64,000 nt of DNA, taken from Caprella mutica. Lineage: Eukaryota; Arthropoda; Malacostraca; Amphipoda; Caprellidae. Positions within the stretch are counted from its first letter, which is position 1. Each line of letters begins with the position of its first letter. The stretch is from positions 168,882 through 232,881 of the forward strand of contig CANNZV010000266.1 of the NCBI GenBank assembly GCA_947561585.1. The letters are read 5' to 3'. Below the pieces are notes generated by a model. That model did no database searches. It was not told where the DNA came from and saw nothing but the letters and a program-made list of their open reading frames with translations. Position numbers and translations under genes: made by a program. Below, in pieces: positions 1-17,271 of this stretch.

Positions 1-3000
1 TAGGTGGTGCGATGACAGTTTAGGTGGTGCGATGACAGTTTAGGTGGTGCGATAACAGTTTAGGTGGTGCGATAACAGTTTAAGTGGTGCAATAACAGTT
101 TAAGTGGTGCGATAACAGTTTAAGTGGTGCGATAACAGTTTAAGTGGTGCAATAACAGTTTAAGTGGTGCAATAACAGTTTAAGTGGTGCGATAACAGTT
201 TAAGTGGTGCGATAACAGTTTAAGTGGTGCAATAACAGTTTAAGTGGTGCGATAACAGTTTAGGTGGTGCGATAACAGTTTAGGTGGTGCGATAACAGTT
301 TAGGTGGTGCGATAACAGTTTAGGTGGTGCGATAACAGTTTAGGTGGTGCGATAACAGTTTAGGTGGTGCGATAACAGTTTAAGTGGTGCAATAACAGTT
401 TAAGTGGTGCAATAACAGTTTAGGTGGTGCGATAACAGTTTAAGTGGTGCAATAACAGTTTAAGTGGTGCAATAACAGTTTAAGTGGTGCAATAACAGTT
501 TAAGTGGTGCGATAACAGTTTAAGTGGTGCAATAACAGTTTAGGTGGTGCGATAACAGTTTAAGTGGTGCAATAACAGTTTAAGTGGTGCGATAACAGTT
601 TAAGTGGTGCAATAACAGTTTAGGTGGTGCGATAACAGTTTAGGTGGTGCGATAACAGTTTAGGTGGTGCGATAACAGTTTAGGTGGTGCGATAACAGTT
701 TAGGTGGTGCGATAACAGTTTAGGTGGTGCGATAACAGTTTAGGTGGTGCAATAACAGTTTAGGTGGTGCGATAACAGTTTAAGTGGTGCAATAACAGTT
801 TAAGTGGTGCAATAACAGTTTAGGTGGTGCAATAACAGTTTAAGTGGTGCAATAACAGTTTAAGTGGTGCAATAACAGTTTAAGTGGTGCGATAACAGTT
901 TAAGTGGTGCAATAACAGTTTAGGTGGTGCGATAACAGTTTAAGTGGTGCGATAACAGTTTAGGTGGTGCGATAACAGTTTAAGTGGTGCAATAACAGTT
1001 TAAGTGGTGCGATAACAGTTTAGGTGGTGCGATAACAGTTTAGGTGGTGCGATAACAGTTTAAGTGGTGCGATAACAGTTTAGGTGGTGCGATAACAGTT
1101 TAGGTGGTGCGATAACAGTTTAAGTGGTGCGATAACAGTTTAGGTGGTGCGATAACAGTTTAAGTGGTGCAATAACAGTTTAAGTGGTGCGATAACAGTT
1201 TAGGTGGTGCGATAACAGTTTAGGTGGTGCGATAACAGTTTAAGTGGTGCGATAACAGTTTAGGTGGTGCGATAACAGTTTAGGTGGTGCGATAACAGTT
1301 TAAGTGGTGCGATAACAGTTTAAGTGGTGCGATAACAGTTTAAGTGGTGCAATAACAGTTTAGGTGGTGCGATAACAGTTTAAGTGGTGCGATAACAGTT
1401 TAGGTGGTGCGATAACAGTTTAAGTGGTGCAATAACAGTTTAAGTGGTGCGATAACAGTTTAGGTGGTGCGATAACAGTTTAGGTGGTGCGATAACAGTT
1501 TAAGTGGTGCGATAACAGTTTAGGTGGTGCGATAACAGTTTAGGTGGTGCGATAACAGTTTAAGTGGTGCAATAACAGTTTAAGTGGTGCAATAACAGTT
1601 TAAGTGGTGCGATAACAGTTTAGGTGGTGCGATAACAGTTTAAGTGGTGCGATAACAGTTTAGGTGGTGCGATAACAGTTTAAGTGGTGCAATAACAGTT
1701 TAAGTGGTGCGATAACAGTTTAAGTGGTGCAATAACAGTTTAGGTGGTGCGATAACAGTTTAAGTGGTGCAATAACAGTTTAAGTGGTGCGATAACAGTT
1801 TAAGTGGTGCGATAACAGTTTAGGTGGTGCGATAACAGTTTAGGTGGTGTGATAACAGTTTAGGTGGTGCGATAACAGTTTAGGTGGTGCGATAACAGTT
1901 TAGGTGGTGCAATAACAGTTTAAGTGGTGCAATAACAGTTTAGGTGGTGCAATAACAGTTTAGGTGGTGCGATAACAGTTTAGGTGGTGCGATAACAGTT
2001 TAAGTGGTGCAATAACAGTTTAAGTGGTGCAATAACAGTTTAAGTGGTGCAATAACAGTTTAAGTGGTGCAATAACAGTTTAGGTGGTGCGATAACAGTT
2101 TAGGTGGTGCGATAACAGTTTAGGTGGTGCGATAACAGTTTAGGTGGTGCGATAACAGTTTAGGTGGTGCGATAACAGTTTAAGTGGTGCGATAACAGTT
2201 TAAGTGGTGCAATAACAGTTTAAGTGGTGCGATAACAGTTTAGGTGGTGCGATAACAGTTTAAGTGGTGCAATAACAGTTTAGGTGGTGCGATAACAGTT
2301 TAAGTGGTGCAATAACAGTTTAAGTGGTGCAATAACAGTTTAGGTGGTGCGATAACAGTTTAGGTGGTGCGATAACAGTTTAGGTGGTGCGATAACAGTT
2401 TAGGTGGTGCGATAACAGTTTAGGTGGTGCGATAACAGTTTAGGTGGTGCGATAACAGTTTAGGTGGTGCGATAACAGTTTAAGTGGTGCGATAACAGTT
2501 TAAGTGGTGCAATAACAGTTTAAGTGGTGTGATAACAGTTTAGGTGGTGCGATAACAGTTTAAGTGGTGCAATAACAGTTTAAGTGGTGCGATAACAGTT
2601 TAGGTGGTGCGATAACAGTTTAAGTGGTGCAATAACAGTTTAGGTGGTGCGATAACAGTTTAAGTGGTGCAATAACAGTTTAAGTGGTGCAATAACAGTT
2701 TAGGTGGTGCGATAACAGTTTAGGTGGTGCGATAACAGTTTAAGTGGTGCAATAACAGTTTAAGTGGTGCAATAACAGTTTAAGTGGTGCAATAACAGTT
2801 TAAGTGGTGCAATAACAGTTTAGGTGGTGCGATAACAGTTTAGGTGGTGCGATAACAGTTTAGGTGGTGCGATAACAGTTTAGGTGGTGCGATAACAGTT
2901 TAGGTGGTGCGATAACAGTTTAGGTGGTGCGATAACAGTTTAAGTGGTGCAATAACAGTTTAAGTGGTGCGATAACAGTTTAAGTGGTGCGATAACAGTT

Positions 3001-3080
3001 TAAGTGGTGCGATAACAGTTTAAGTGGTGCAATAACAGTTTAAGTGGTGCAATAACAGTTTAAGTGGTGCAATAACAGTT
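1..3080. repeat. 20-bp satellite/minisatellite array, about 154 units
   Basis: An uninterrupted head-to-tail array of the 20-mer TAGGTGGTGCGATAACAGTT, running off the left edge, so its true length is unknown. Nearly all variation is at two positions of the unit: G or A at base 3, and G or A at base 11. Three of the four combinations are common. The fourth (G at 3 with A at 11) occurs only about four times, near 741, 821, 1901 and 1941. Isolated extra variants occur at the first two units (GATGAC) and near 1841 and 2521. The unit length is not a multiple of 3 and every frame contains stops, so it is not coding. Since TMEM245 exons follow on the right and its 5' exons must lie further left, the array is probably intronic in TMEM245; this is inference. 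Confidence 0.97.
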
Positions 3081-3185
3081 TTGTGATGGAATAACAGTTT
3101 TGTGATGGAATAACAGTTTTGTGATGGAATAACAGTTTGGTGATGGAATAACAGTTTTTGTGATGCAATAACAGTTTGGTGATGC
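3081..3185. repeat. Degenerate edge of the 20-bp array (about 19-bp units)
   Basis: Five to six shorter, diverged units with the core TGTGATGGAATAACAGTT continue the array and fade into unique sequence. Decayed units at an array edge are expected when homogenisation by unequal exchange acts mainly in the interior. Confidence 0.85.
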
Positions 3186-4307
3186 TTAGATAGGAGCTGA
3201 GTGGGCTCTTGTTTCTGAGGAAGGAAAACACGATTAGTATAGGTCGGGACATTTTTGCGAGCCATATCTAAGGCGAGCGTCTTGCTCGATTATCAATCAC
3301 TAGGTCTAAACTATATCACAATATTCACCTGCTATTGATTTAGCCATACACCCATACGCTGTCAAAGCTACTGGAGTAATAATTTATGAACTAATGGTAG
3401 AGCTATTAGGTGTGGATTGATATGAGGACGTCACATGTATCGACGAATGGGGATGGTGTATACGTGTGACGTCAGTGGAACTACATTGAGAACTAGTTTG
3501 TGGGGAAATTCCCTAATTACTATGAGTTACCCTGACAAAGCTCTACAGTGAATGTGGCAAGAAACTCCACAAGAACAGCTGCGTGCTTTGCAGGAGACTG
3601 GAAGCAGTAATCAAATGCAAATGGAGACATTTTGAATAGAATATTTAATTATGCTTTGAAATGATGGTTATGCAATTAATACATGGTAATTATATCTTGT
3701 TTACTTTATAGCTAATTTCCATTTTTATTTTTGACAATCTTTATTTTCTAAATTTTACAGATGATAGTGGTGGGGTGACAATTCTATAGGTAATCCTTTT
3801 TCTTTTTAAACCAGCTTTTGCGCCAAATTTCTCAATTAATTAAAACCTGATTATGTTAGAGGAAAACTTTGGCTTCATTTTTATTGTATCTAATTTATTT
3901 TATTGTTCTATTGATGCCACCAGTCATTAGCTACCTTTTTAATTTGAGTATAATTTTACTTTGATTGGATCTACTTATTAATTCATTTATTTTATTTTTG
4001 AAACTAGCAATTTATTTTCTCCATCTAACTAAAATTTTAAATTCTATATAGATTCATTCTAATGTTTCTTATAAATAATTAAATCTCTACTTTTTATATA
4101 TTTCTTTCAAAAATGTTTTTTAATAAAAGCATTCTTTTTTCATTAGTAAAGTTATCTCCTATTCATTATTAGTTCTTGGTTTCATTAAAAATTTTGATTT
4201 CTACATTTTATATCATCCTTCCCACCAAAATATACATAGCTAATTTTTTAATATTAGCATCTTTTTATTCTTAGCAAAGTTACGTCACTTTGTTTTTCTT
4301 TCATCAG
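3186..4307. other. Probable TMEM245 intron sequence
   Basis: AT-rich non-coding stretch before the first visible TMEM245 exon. The only notable structure is an inverted repeat of about 14 bp (3427-3440 and 3460-3473, one mismatch, about 19-bp loop). Each arm contains GACGTCAC, so it is either a small hairpin or a pair of inverted CRE-like sites. No convincing additional exon was found. Confidence 0.5.
3427..3473. promoter_or_regulatory. Inverted pair of GACGTCAC (CRE-like) sites
   Basis: Left arm 3427-3440 and right arm 3460-3473 are reverse complements with one mismatch, separated by about 19 bases. Each arm holds the CREB/ATF-type core GACGTCA. The spacing also permits an RNA or DNA hairpin. 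Function is inferred from the motif only. Confidence 0.3.
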
Positions 4308-9607
<5,300 letters not shown>

Positions 9608-10220
9608 ATCTTCCTTTCCTGTGATTTAGTTTTTCTTCCATTTAACCATTAACTAGCTATTATTAATAATGATAGATTTAAATTTGTGTTTTCTAAACGA
9701 ACTCCGTGCGCTTTTTTAAGTTTAAGATTTAACGAATTAATTACAATTATAGGGAATCGTTAACGTTTGAATGCATTTTTATATATTTCGGTTGGTTATT
9801 TGTAATGAAAGAATTTTTATCTTTTGTATAAGCTATTATTTAAATTTTGTTTTCTTGTTCATATATCTTTGTATAGGGAAATAAAGTAAATAATTTCGAA
9901 ACACTGTTATTGCGATAAATAAAGTATTTTTCTATTTTCTACGTAGCTCTGATAACTTGTTTCAATATACGTGAGTATGTTTTATAATTTACTGAAACCG
10001 TAACATTAATTTGTTAATTTTATACATGTTGTTAATAATTTAAACTATATCTGTCGTAGTATAACACAGTTTTTGCACATTATGAGATACTAAAGCACAC
10101 TTGTTTAACCAAAGCATGCATAGTAGACTGTAGATAGGAAATTGGTCAGTGTCTTGCCATTAATATATTCTTGCATTTAACAGTCTATTGATTTAATGTA
10201 TATTTTAATGTTTTTCACAG
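9608..10220 (+). other. TMEM245: TMEM245 3'UTR and following intergenic DNA
   Basis: T-rich sequence after the TMEM245 stop. It contains AATAAA at 9880-9885 and again at 9918-9923, a sensible pair of polyadenylation signals, so the transcript probably ends near 9900-9945. Nothing else is recognisable up to the acceptor-like site at 10219-10220. Confidence 0.6.
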
Positions 10221-10305
10221 GTCTATGAGCGAGTTTCAATGAGCATATGACGACTAATTTGATCTCTTCTTTCTGACTCATCACTCCTATAAAGTCTTTG
10301 TACTA

Positions 10306-10741
10306 ATGTTAACTTCGGAGACAGCTTTTGCATGTGCGCTCAGTCTTGCTCTGCACCTCGCAGAGGTAACATGTACCGCTCTTCCTTCTGCTAACTACTA
10401 ACGGGGCCTTTTGAGGTTTTCTATCACTTGTAATCGATTACTATTAAAACCATTTTGATACCAAAGGTCTCCTGTTATCTAGAAATATAAATAATGCAAT
10501 TACTTCAGTTTGATGTGTTGTATTACTCAAAAAATCAAAATTGATTGTAGCTAATGAATTAGCTATTGCTGGTAATTTAGAAATGAAGACTTTGTAGGTG
10601 TTCTTCATGTATCCAATATGGATTGTCCTTCATACAATAGCAATAGTGGCCTTACTAGTGCGAACGTAAGCAACATTTCTTCTAGTTATTAACTGTGCCT
10701 CGGTCTTTCTCTCCGCTAGTTTCAAATGCCAATCAAATTAG
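10306..10741 (+). CDS. Candidate 49-aa membrane microprotein, three exons
   Basis: Exons 10306-10365, 10598-10665 and 10720-10741 (stop TAG 10739-10741). The phases close (0, then 2) with good donors (GTAACA, GTAAGC) and a strong pyrimidine-rich final acceptor. AATAAA follows the stop at once (10742-10747). The conceptual product has two hydrophobic stretches, roughly residues 7-20 and 21-42, with few charges, so it would be an integral membrane protein. An in-frame TAA lies upstream of the ATG, and a possible 5'UTR acceptor sits at 10219-10220. I do not recognise the protein. The alternative is that the 10220 acceptor gives TMEM245 an alternative last exon (stop at 10240-10242). The model rests on splice-site logic and hydrophobicity only. 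Confidence 0.4.
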
Positions 10742-10747
10742 AATAAA

Positions 10748-11889
10748 GATGTCAGACTGAACTTAGGTTGTAACATCCGTCTAAAGCTGCGTACTCACGA
10801 GGGTACTTTCTACAATTTTGTAATTTAAAGTAATGAGGATTGTTGAAATATTAAAGTTAACTATGTTATATATGATAGCACAATTGAATTTTTATTTATA
10901 AAACTTATCTTTTCTTTCAATTATATCAATCTTGTGTTAAGTTTTCAATCAGAATATTTTGACTTCAATTCAATTTTTTAGCTACTATAAATCTTAACCA
11001 CCTAACTGAAAAAAGTTGGGAAACTTGTCAGTCTGGACTCGGCTTTGAATTTTTTTACTGGTAAACACATCTTTTTAATTTATTGTCAAGTAATTTAAAG
11101 TTACCGAAAAATTGAACCAATAGTTTTTACCATAGCTGAAGAACTTGGTGGTACATATAACATTGTACCAATTAATATATATCATGTTTATATATTAACC
11201 TCTAGAAATTGTCATCCACTATATTTATGATATTATATTTTATCTCAAGCTTTGCTACTCCATAACTAATGAATTATATACTGCCTTACTATAAATAGAA
11301 TCTCTTATCATAGCCTGGGTACTATCAGAGGAAAGAGTCGCTGTGATGATGAATTCAATGGAAATTTAACGTTATTCATTTAACGTACTTTTGTCTGTGT
11401 TTCCGAATGAAATTTAATTTGAATTTAATTTATAATTCAAACAAGAAAGTGTTTGTGAAATGTAGCTAATTTTATAATCTGATCAGTGTCTCTTTTTTTC
11501 GGATGATTGTGTGTACCTACGTAATATAACTAGCTATCAAATTAATATAAAAAATAGTGATATAGTGTTATAAGGTAAAGTATATATAAATATTATTCTA
11601 TTTAGTTGTCTAACATGTGGTTAAATTAAGATAAAAGAACGTATACTCAGCGATTAGTTTAGAATCTTCGCCACAAATTATAAAGTAACTTTGTTTTTAT
11701 CTTGCTAATCGAATAAATGAAATAAGCCTTTTTAAATAGAATTCCGAATATTTATTATCTGTTTGTTTTTAATATAAAATAGCTGTCGATGCTAATTAAT
11801 ACTTATGAAATCTTATCAGAATTCACCACTAATATTTATTTGATATTTAATTTAAACTAATTAATATAAGATTGCAAATCTGTGCTCTC
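10748..11889. other. AT-rich intergenic DNA with a short dispersed repeat
   Basis: No open frame or conserved-looking exon. A stretch at about 11305-11360 matches, in reverse complement, sequence at about 23115-23160 (shared GACTCTTT and CTCTGATAGTAC words), so an exon-like acceptor at 11313 is better explained as repeat sequence. Confidence 0.5.
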
Positions 11890-12131
11890 TTTTACTCGCC
11901 GCCATCTTGAATTCTTTTTATCTTTACTAGTTGTAATTCTGATGTTTAAATTTGTTGAAAAGGAATTGTGTTCTTTAAAGTAACGTCTATTCTTTCTAAT
12001 AGTCGCTACAGTAATTTATAATAATAAAATACAATATTCCTTCATTATAAATCTTTAGTTTTAAATATAAAAGAATATCGAGCAGATGGCAACACTCCGT
12101 GACGTCATAATCAAAACAATGGCGGCACTGG
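11890..12131. promoter_or_regulatory. Likely divergent promoter with ATGGCGG (YY1-like) and CRE motifs
   Basis: Two ATGGCGG sites face away from each other: on the minus strand at 11905 (CAAGATGGCGGCGA then GTAAAA, donor after 11896) and on the plus strand at 12119 (ACAATGGCGGCACTG then GTTAGT). AAnATGGCGGC is the known YY1 consensus and is often placed at the start codon or first splice site of housekeeping genes. A perfect CRE, TGACGTCA, lies at 12100-12107. The CpG-bearing words contrast with the AT-rich surroundings. Neither putative first exon could be joined to a downstream coding exon with confidence, so the genes served are unknown. Confidence 0.45.
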
Positions 12132-13318
12132 TTAGTCCAATTTTGTCATCTGAAATGTTTTGTTATAAGAAGATATTACTCATTTGTTTACTTATTTTTT
12201 GTGTAATAAATTTTCTTAGTTCTTGGAATTTTCATTCACCTTTAAATTTGATTGTTCAAAACTTACCCAAGATCTATCGTTCATTACTGATTAAATAAAA
12301 TTACTTAAATAAAATATTAATTTTTCATTTTCTACTAAAAATATTTACATAATCAATGTAGGTCTCGTATGATAATCTTTAAAGTCATCAAGGCGAAGAT
12401 ATAAATGAACACTCGAATACAACATTGAACTCATAGTAAATAAATAGAAAGTTATGAAGTATAATATTGGAACATCCGAAAATACTAAATGGAAATAAAA
12501 TTAAAATTGTGCTATTATTGAGTTAAATGTGCATTTTCATGGAAATTAACTTAAATAAAATGTTGTTTTTATCACGTTTTACACTCTATTCACACATAAT
12601 TTTCAGCTTAATAGCCTTCAAACTCTCCAGTAGAGTAAAGGTGACTGAAGGATTTAAGACACATTTGCATTCATCTGATTAAATTAGAATTTTTATTGAA
12701 AATTTTATTCGTTAAATTGTGCTTAGAAAAACATTTTACGATATGCAATCAGGTTTATATGTTAGATAATGATCATTTGAGTGTTTCATTGTAAATACAA
12801 TAGGTTACTAGGTACTACCACCTTACATTTCCCAAGTTTGTAAATAAAACAACTTATAAGTGCCAGCCTGGTATTAAATATATAAAAGTTATCTAGGTAC
12901 TTGAAGCTAACGAAACATATTGTTTATTGACATATTCTATCTATATTTACTTGTCGCACCTATATAATTCTCATTTTGACATTACTTCATCTGATTTTGT
13001 GTGACGCCATTTGTTTACATAGTTTTTGAAGACCGGAATCAAGTTCACCGTTAATGAGTTTGCAACTTAGTATACTTTTCTATCTATTTACTATGATTGA
13101 ACTACTCATCCGAGAAATCGTAAAAAATCTTAATGTTTAGATCATAGAAATATCCTTTGGATTTAATAAAAATTACTTTGTTTTGAGATATTTATTAGAA
13201 TCACGATAACAGTAATAATGGGACTTCACTTTATTAATCAAGAGCGAGAATTAAAATAAATATTTTCCAAATACTAACACTTGTTGTGCTAAAAATATCG
13301 AGATTAAAATAGAGTTGG
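12132..13318. other. AT-rich stretch, no gene recognised
   Basis: No supported exon. The open frame at 12086-12298 begins inside the promoter-like region and runs through AT-rich sequence with a possible donor at 12131, so it is not taken as a gene. TTTATT near 13229 could serve as the minus-strand polyadenylation signal of the peptide gene that follows. Confidence 0.45.
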
Positions 13319-13789
13319 TTAGCCAATAGGATGACCAGGACAGTTACACTCTGGTCCTGCCATTCCGCTCTTGCATCCAAATTCGCAAAATTCAGCCATG
13401 ATGTCCTTCGTGGTTGCTGGCGGCTGTGTAGTTGAGGTTGTGGTAAGCTCTGTGGTTTCTAATTCGGTTGTCAGAGTCTCATCCGTTGTGAAATCATCAA
13501 ATGTTGTATCAGTTGCGTTGTAATCCCAGTCCGTTGTGTAATCAGAATTTGTAAACTCGTCAGTGGCACTGAAAAGGTCTTCTGTTGTTGATAATTCATT
13601 TTTGTTTTCCTCTAACTCTTCGGACTCGGATGAACCGTCATGAACAAATCTTATTTTAATGGCTGCTTTTAACTTTTCTTTGCCATTCCCTTCACTTTTG
13701 ATATCTTTTCTAAGTGGTGAGGGAATTATTAAAGTTATTGAAGTCATCACAATGATGCACACCAACAAGGAACTCGAGGATGCCAGCAT
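13319..13789 (-). CDS. Secreted Thr-rich precursor with a four-cysteine C-terminal tail (paralogue 1)
   Basis: 156 residues. An N-terminal hydrophobic signal-like segment (about residues 8-23) is followed by a basic stretch, a long acidic and Thr/Ser-rich mucin-like linker (about 60-125), and a compact tail with the pattern C-x3-C-x8-C-x-C. The tail contains GPECNCP and ends HPIG. A final Gly could be an amidation donor, but no dibasic site directly precedes the tail. Gene structure visible on the minus strand: TATAAATA at 13990-13997, a 5'UTR exon ending at 13871 (donor GTATGG), a 67-bp intron (13804-13870), then the coding exon. Paralogue 2 is at 24660-25019. I do not recognise the family; secretion is inferred, and a role as hormone, matrix or defence peptide is open. 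Confidence is in the gene, not in any function. Confidence 0.78.
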   Translation of the reverse strand: MLASSSSLLVCIIVMTSITLIIPSPLRKDIKSEGNGKEKLKAAIKIRFVHDGSSESEELEENKNELSTTEDLFSATDEFTNSDYTTDWDYNATDTTFDDFTTDETLTTELETTELTTTSTTQPPATTKDIMAEFCEFGCKSGMAGPECNCPGHPIG

Positions 13790-13803
13790 TTCGGTACCCG
13801 ATT

Positions 13804-13997
13804 CTAGAAGTAAAATGGCAAGTGTTAGTTACTAGTTAGGTAATTTTTCATAATTTAAACAAATCCATACCTAATAGAATTGTTTAGTTAACTGGAGAAT
13901 AAATTGATTTTGTTTTCTTATTCAGATTGGTTTTCCCAAGACTGAAATTAAATATCAATTGTGCAGTTGAAGAAAACTTTGGGATTCTTTATTTATA
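13804..13997 (-). promoter_or_regulatory. TATA box, 5'UTR exon and short intron of peptide gene 1
   Basis: Minus-strand TATAAATA (13990-13997) is followed about 30 bp downstream by a plausible initiation region near 13965. The 5'UTR exon ends at 13871 with donor GTATGG, and a 67-bp intron ends with TTACTTCTAG at 13804. The same TATA, 5'UTR-intron and single-coding-exon layout is seen at 24358-24660. Confidence 0.5.
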
Positions 13998-16900
13998 CTT
14001 GTAATTAACTAATTACTGATAAAAAAGCTTTATTATTACATGAAGAAAAATTTGTAAGATCTTAAAATGATGGGAAATTGGCATAATTACAGTGACTCGT
14101 TTATTTGATGAAATACACTAATATTTATATATTTTCGAAAGGTCCAATTAATTTTTAGTCCATTATGCGGTCATAAATATTTTTAACATTTGACGTAAAG
14201 TTTCTTCTTATTCTGTATAAAGTATTTTTGAAGACAATACTCGAATTACTGATATTGAATTTAGCCATAATATTCCCATTGTTTTAAAACACATTCACAT
14301 TAGTTTTCCATAGTCAAATAATTGACAGTTTTAATTGAAAAGATTTATTCCCAATGGAATTTCCATATTAGTTCATTTACAACAAAATGTAACATTTTTT
14401 CACTATTCCATTGATGAATTCTTACAGAAAATGCTTCTAAGAGTTAATCCGAAGCTCTCGCTACCCACACTGAGACTAAGACTTGTGAAGACTTTCCTGA
14501 CGACATTAATAGACAACTCTACCTGCTGCTGCAACTTACTTCTACCTGAGAAATTATCTACTATCTACCGAGGTAGAAACTATAGAGTCTTATCTACTTT
14601 CCCGGAGCAATGGGAACATTCTTTCCTCTATGTATCTAGGCTGTTTCTTCTTATGAATAATATTTAAAAGAACATGGCTTGCCATTGAAGAACATGGCTT
14701 GCTTTCAATTTTTATTTTGGGAACATATCAGAAAGTGTTCAGTGATCCTCTATTGTAGTAACCTCCATCACTTAATTTCTTATTGTTTTATCTAGCTTTA
14801 GTGCAAGTAATGCTATTTCCTATGTATAATTGCCAGAAATAAAACATATGTTATAGGTAGCTTGTGGGAGAATATTTTACTCCATCGTATCTGCTATTTA
14901 ACAGGCCAAACGGTCTGATGAAATCTGCATAACCAACGCTTTTTTAACACAAATTTAATATATCTATTGTTGGTGAAATAGAAATCTTCATTTAATATAG
15001 TTTGTCTATACAATTATTTTTTCTATATAGATATCCCCATAGACACATTTTTTCTATATAGTTTTTCTATACAATCCGTTACTTTCCAGGTTTCTGTCTG
15101 AAGTGTGACTGTGTAAGAAAAAGTCCCAGGTACCACGACAACAGTTTAAAGTTTAAACACTCAGATACTCTTGCACAGAATTTTGATATTACTGACTTTA
15201 ATATATGAATTAGCGAGGTATTTAATGATTATGATGTCTGTTTAATTAGAATAGAATTTTTTGCGTCAGATTTATAACCATAATTTTGCATCATTTTTAA
15301 TCGAATATCTGGAAAAATTATGATAAATATTTTTTCTTGACCAAAGGAATCATTTTAAGTTCAAAAACACACTTCAATATTATTATTTATAAACTAAAGA
15401 AAAAATGGAGCTTATATAGAATTTATATTTTGCTGAGTAAAATAATAATATATATAGTTGTATGTATACTAAGGTACCAAAAAAATAAATAATTTTATAA
15501 TGGTCTGTTGATGCGTAAAATCGAAACTTAATGGGAAAACAGAAAAGCCGATTATATCTTAAGAAGTGTGATAAATAACACTGATAAATGGTTATTTGTT
15601 TACATATAAATCATGACATGAATATCAGTTATATGACAAGTGGAAATTACGGCGCAATAATAGTGTACAAATTGAGAACATTACCAGTCACTTATTAGTT
15701 ATACCTTTATACCTAACTTTATGGTATCAAATACTCTATTGTTTATATTGCATATACTCTTAAAGATCCCTCCACTCATAATTTTATTTCTCTATTCATT
15801 AGATCTAAGGTTACTGGTAACAAAGCTGCAAGCCTTTAAAATTAAGTTCTATGTTTCTATTATAGCATGTAATTTAAGTTATAAAGGTCGAGCTTTACAC
15901 CTCTATCCGACTTTCTAATCAAAGAAAAAGAAAGGTTAACTTCTGAATAATTCAAAACAATAACAAGGCAGATAGATATACGTATCATAAATGACTACCA
16001 ATACCGTTATCTAAACACTATTACCCTAGGTACCTAAAACTACCTAATTACCATCAAATTTACAATAATACGAGATAGTTGGTATTTTTTTCCTTGTTCT
16101 TCTATTTAATCTATCTATTAGAAAGTGTTGGTTGAGTGTGAATATTTCTTATATAATTAATTACGAAGCTAATACTTAATCAATTTATTTTCTGTTAACT
16201 GTGATATGTTATATAACCTTAGTTCTACAAATTTAAACCACATCTATCTAGAGAAATTTTAATTTAGCGTGGAGGGGACCTTTAAAGTGCAATCTACTTT
16301 CAGGTTTTCGTTCATTTGTGTTTAATTTTGACAAGCCACATTGTTTCAGTATTTACAATCATTTCTCTCGAATCCATATAGTGTTCGTGTGTGTTATCTG
16401 TATGAGATATTCACCATGTGCTTATCTCTTCGATTATCTCAAAGATGTCTGGAGATGATGAAAGATTCACTTGAAATGAAGATATAAAACATTTACTTCT
16501 TAGCAAGATGTTAGGTTTATGAATTTATTCTTTTATCCCTTTGGTCCTAACGGCTTTTCTAGATGTCAAATTCAATTTTTCGCTATCAGAATTAACATAT
16601 CAACATAGTTATACAAAATATCAAAATTAATTTTTTATATAAATGATATTTTTTTATATAAATGATTTTTTTGTATGAAAGATCAATTTGATAGAAATTA
16701 TGATATATTAATGATTGCCTTATTGAGATTATTGTAAATTAAAATTTTGAAATATTTTATTATTATTTGTAATTTTAACTTTTATTTGTGCATCAAACCA
16801 TATTTTAGAAATTGATTTCTTTTCTTCGATAATCTAATGTATAAAATACATTAATATAAAGAAATTAAAAAAATAGATATTATAAAAGAACATAAAGTCT

Positions 16901-17215
16901 TAATTGGTTGTCTCTTCCAGTCGACCCCACACCTCTCCCAACCATTGTTGTAAAAGAATTTACTGCAGTTTCATGTTAAAAAGAAATTAATATTAACTTG
17001 CTCAACATTTAAACTTCGAAATAAATTACCAAATAATGAATATTCGTATTTTTGTCTATTAGGATAAAGTCTCAAAAATTAACTTGAGGTACCTGGTCCA
17101 ATTGTCTCAGGATATCGTCTGAGTTATTTCTTCTTGGGTACCAAGTATTTAACAAATGGCCGTCTGAAAATAAAATCTTTGACTTTTTATTGTCACCCAA
17201 ATGATCATTGTCACA
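13998..17215. other. 3.2 kb AT-rich stretch without a supported gene
   Basis: Only scattered short open frames. The longest, 14335-14667 on the plus strand, has no initiator context, family resemblance or splice support. A local repeat of CTATATAG-type words lies at about 14995-15080. I see nothing else. Confidence 0.4.
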
Positions 17216-17271
17216 GGGGTGGAATATACCTGGGGTGAAATATACCGGGGTGGAATATACCCAGAACCGAT
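17216..17271. repeat. GGGGTGGAATATACC word-repeat cluster, copy 1
   Basis: Three tandem near-copies of GGGGTGGAATATACC, followed by a CGATATCGATAT-like stretch. The same words and the same following CGATATC occur at 21955-22020, so this is a dispersed element or element terminus rather than chance. Confidence 0.6.

Noticed and set aside
1..3185. CRISPR-like regular array
   Set aside because: Units are directly adjacent with no unique spacers, and the setting is a eukaryotic genome; it is a tandem satellite/minisatellite.
11314..11382. Alternative third exon for the microprotein candidate after TCATAG at 11313
   Set aside because: The segment matches another place in the window (about 23115-23160, reverse complement) and is repeat sequence; the 10720 exon has a better acceptor and an adjacent AATAAA.
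12086..12298. 70-codon open frame starting near the CRE
   Set aside because: It crosses a good donor at 12131 and then turns AT-rich; more likely a first exon followed by an intron.
14335..14667. 110-codon open frame
   Set aside because: No signal, domain, splice or conservation evidence; also overlaps the upstream region of peptide gene 1.
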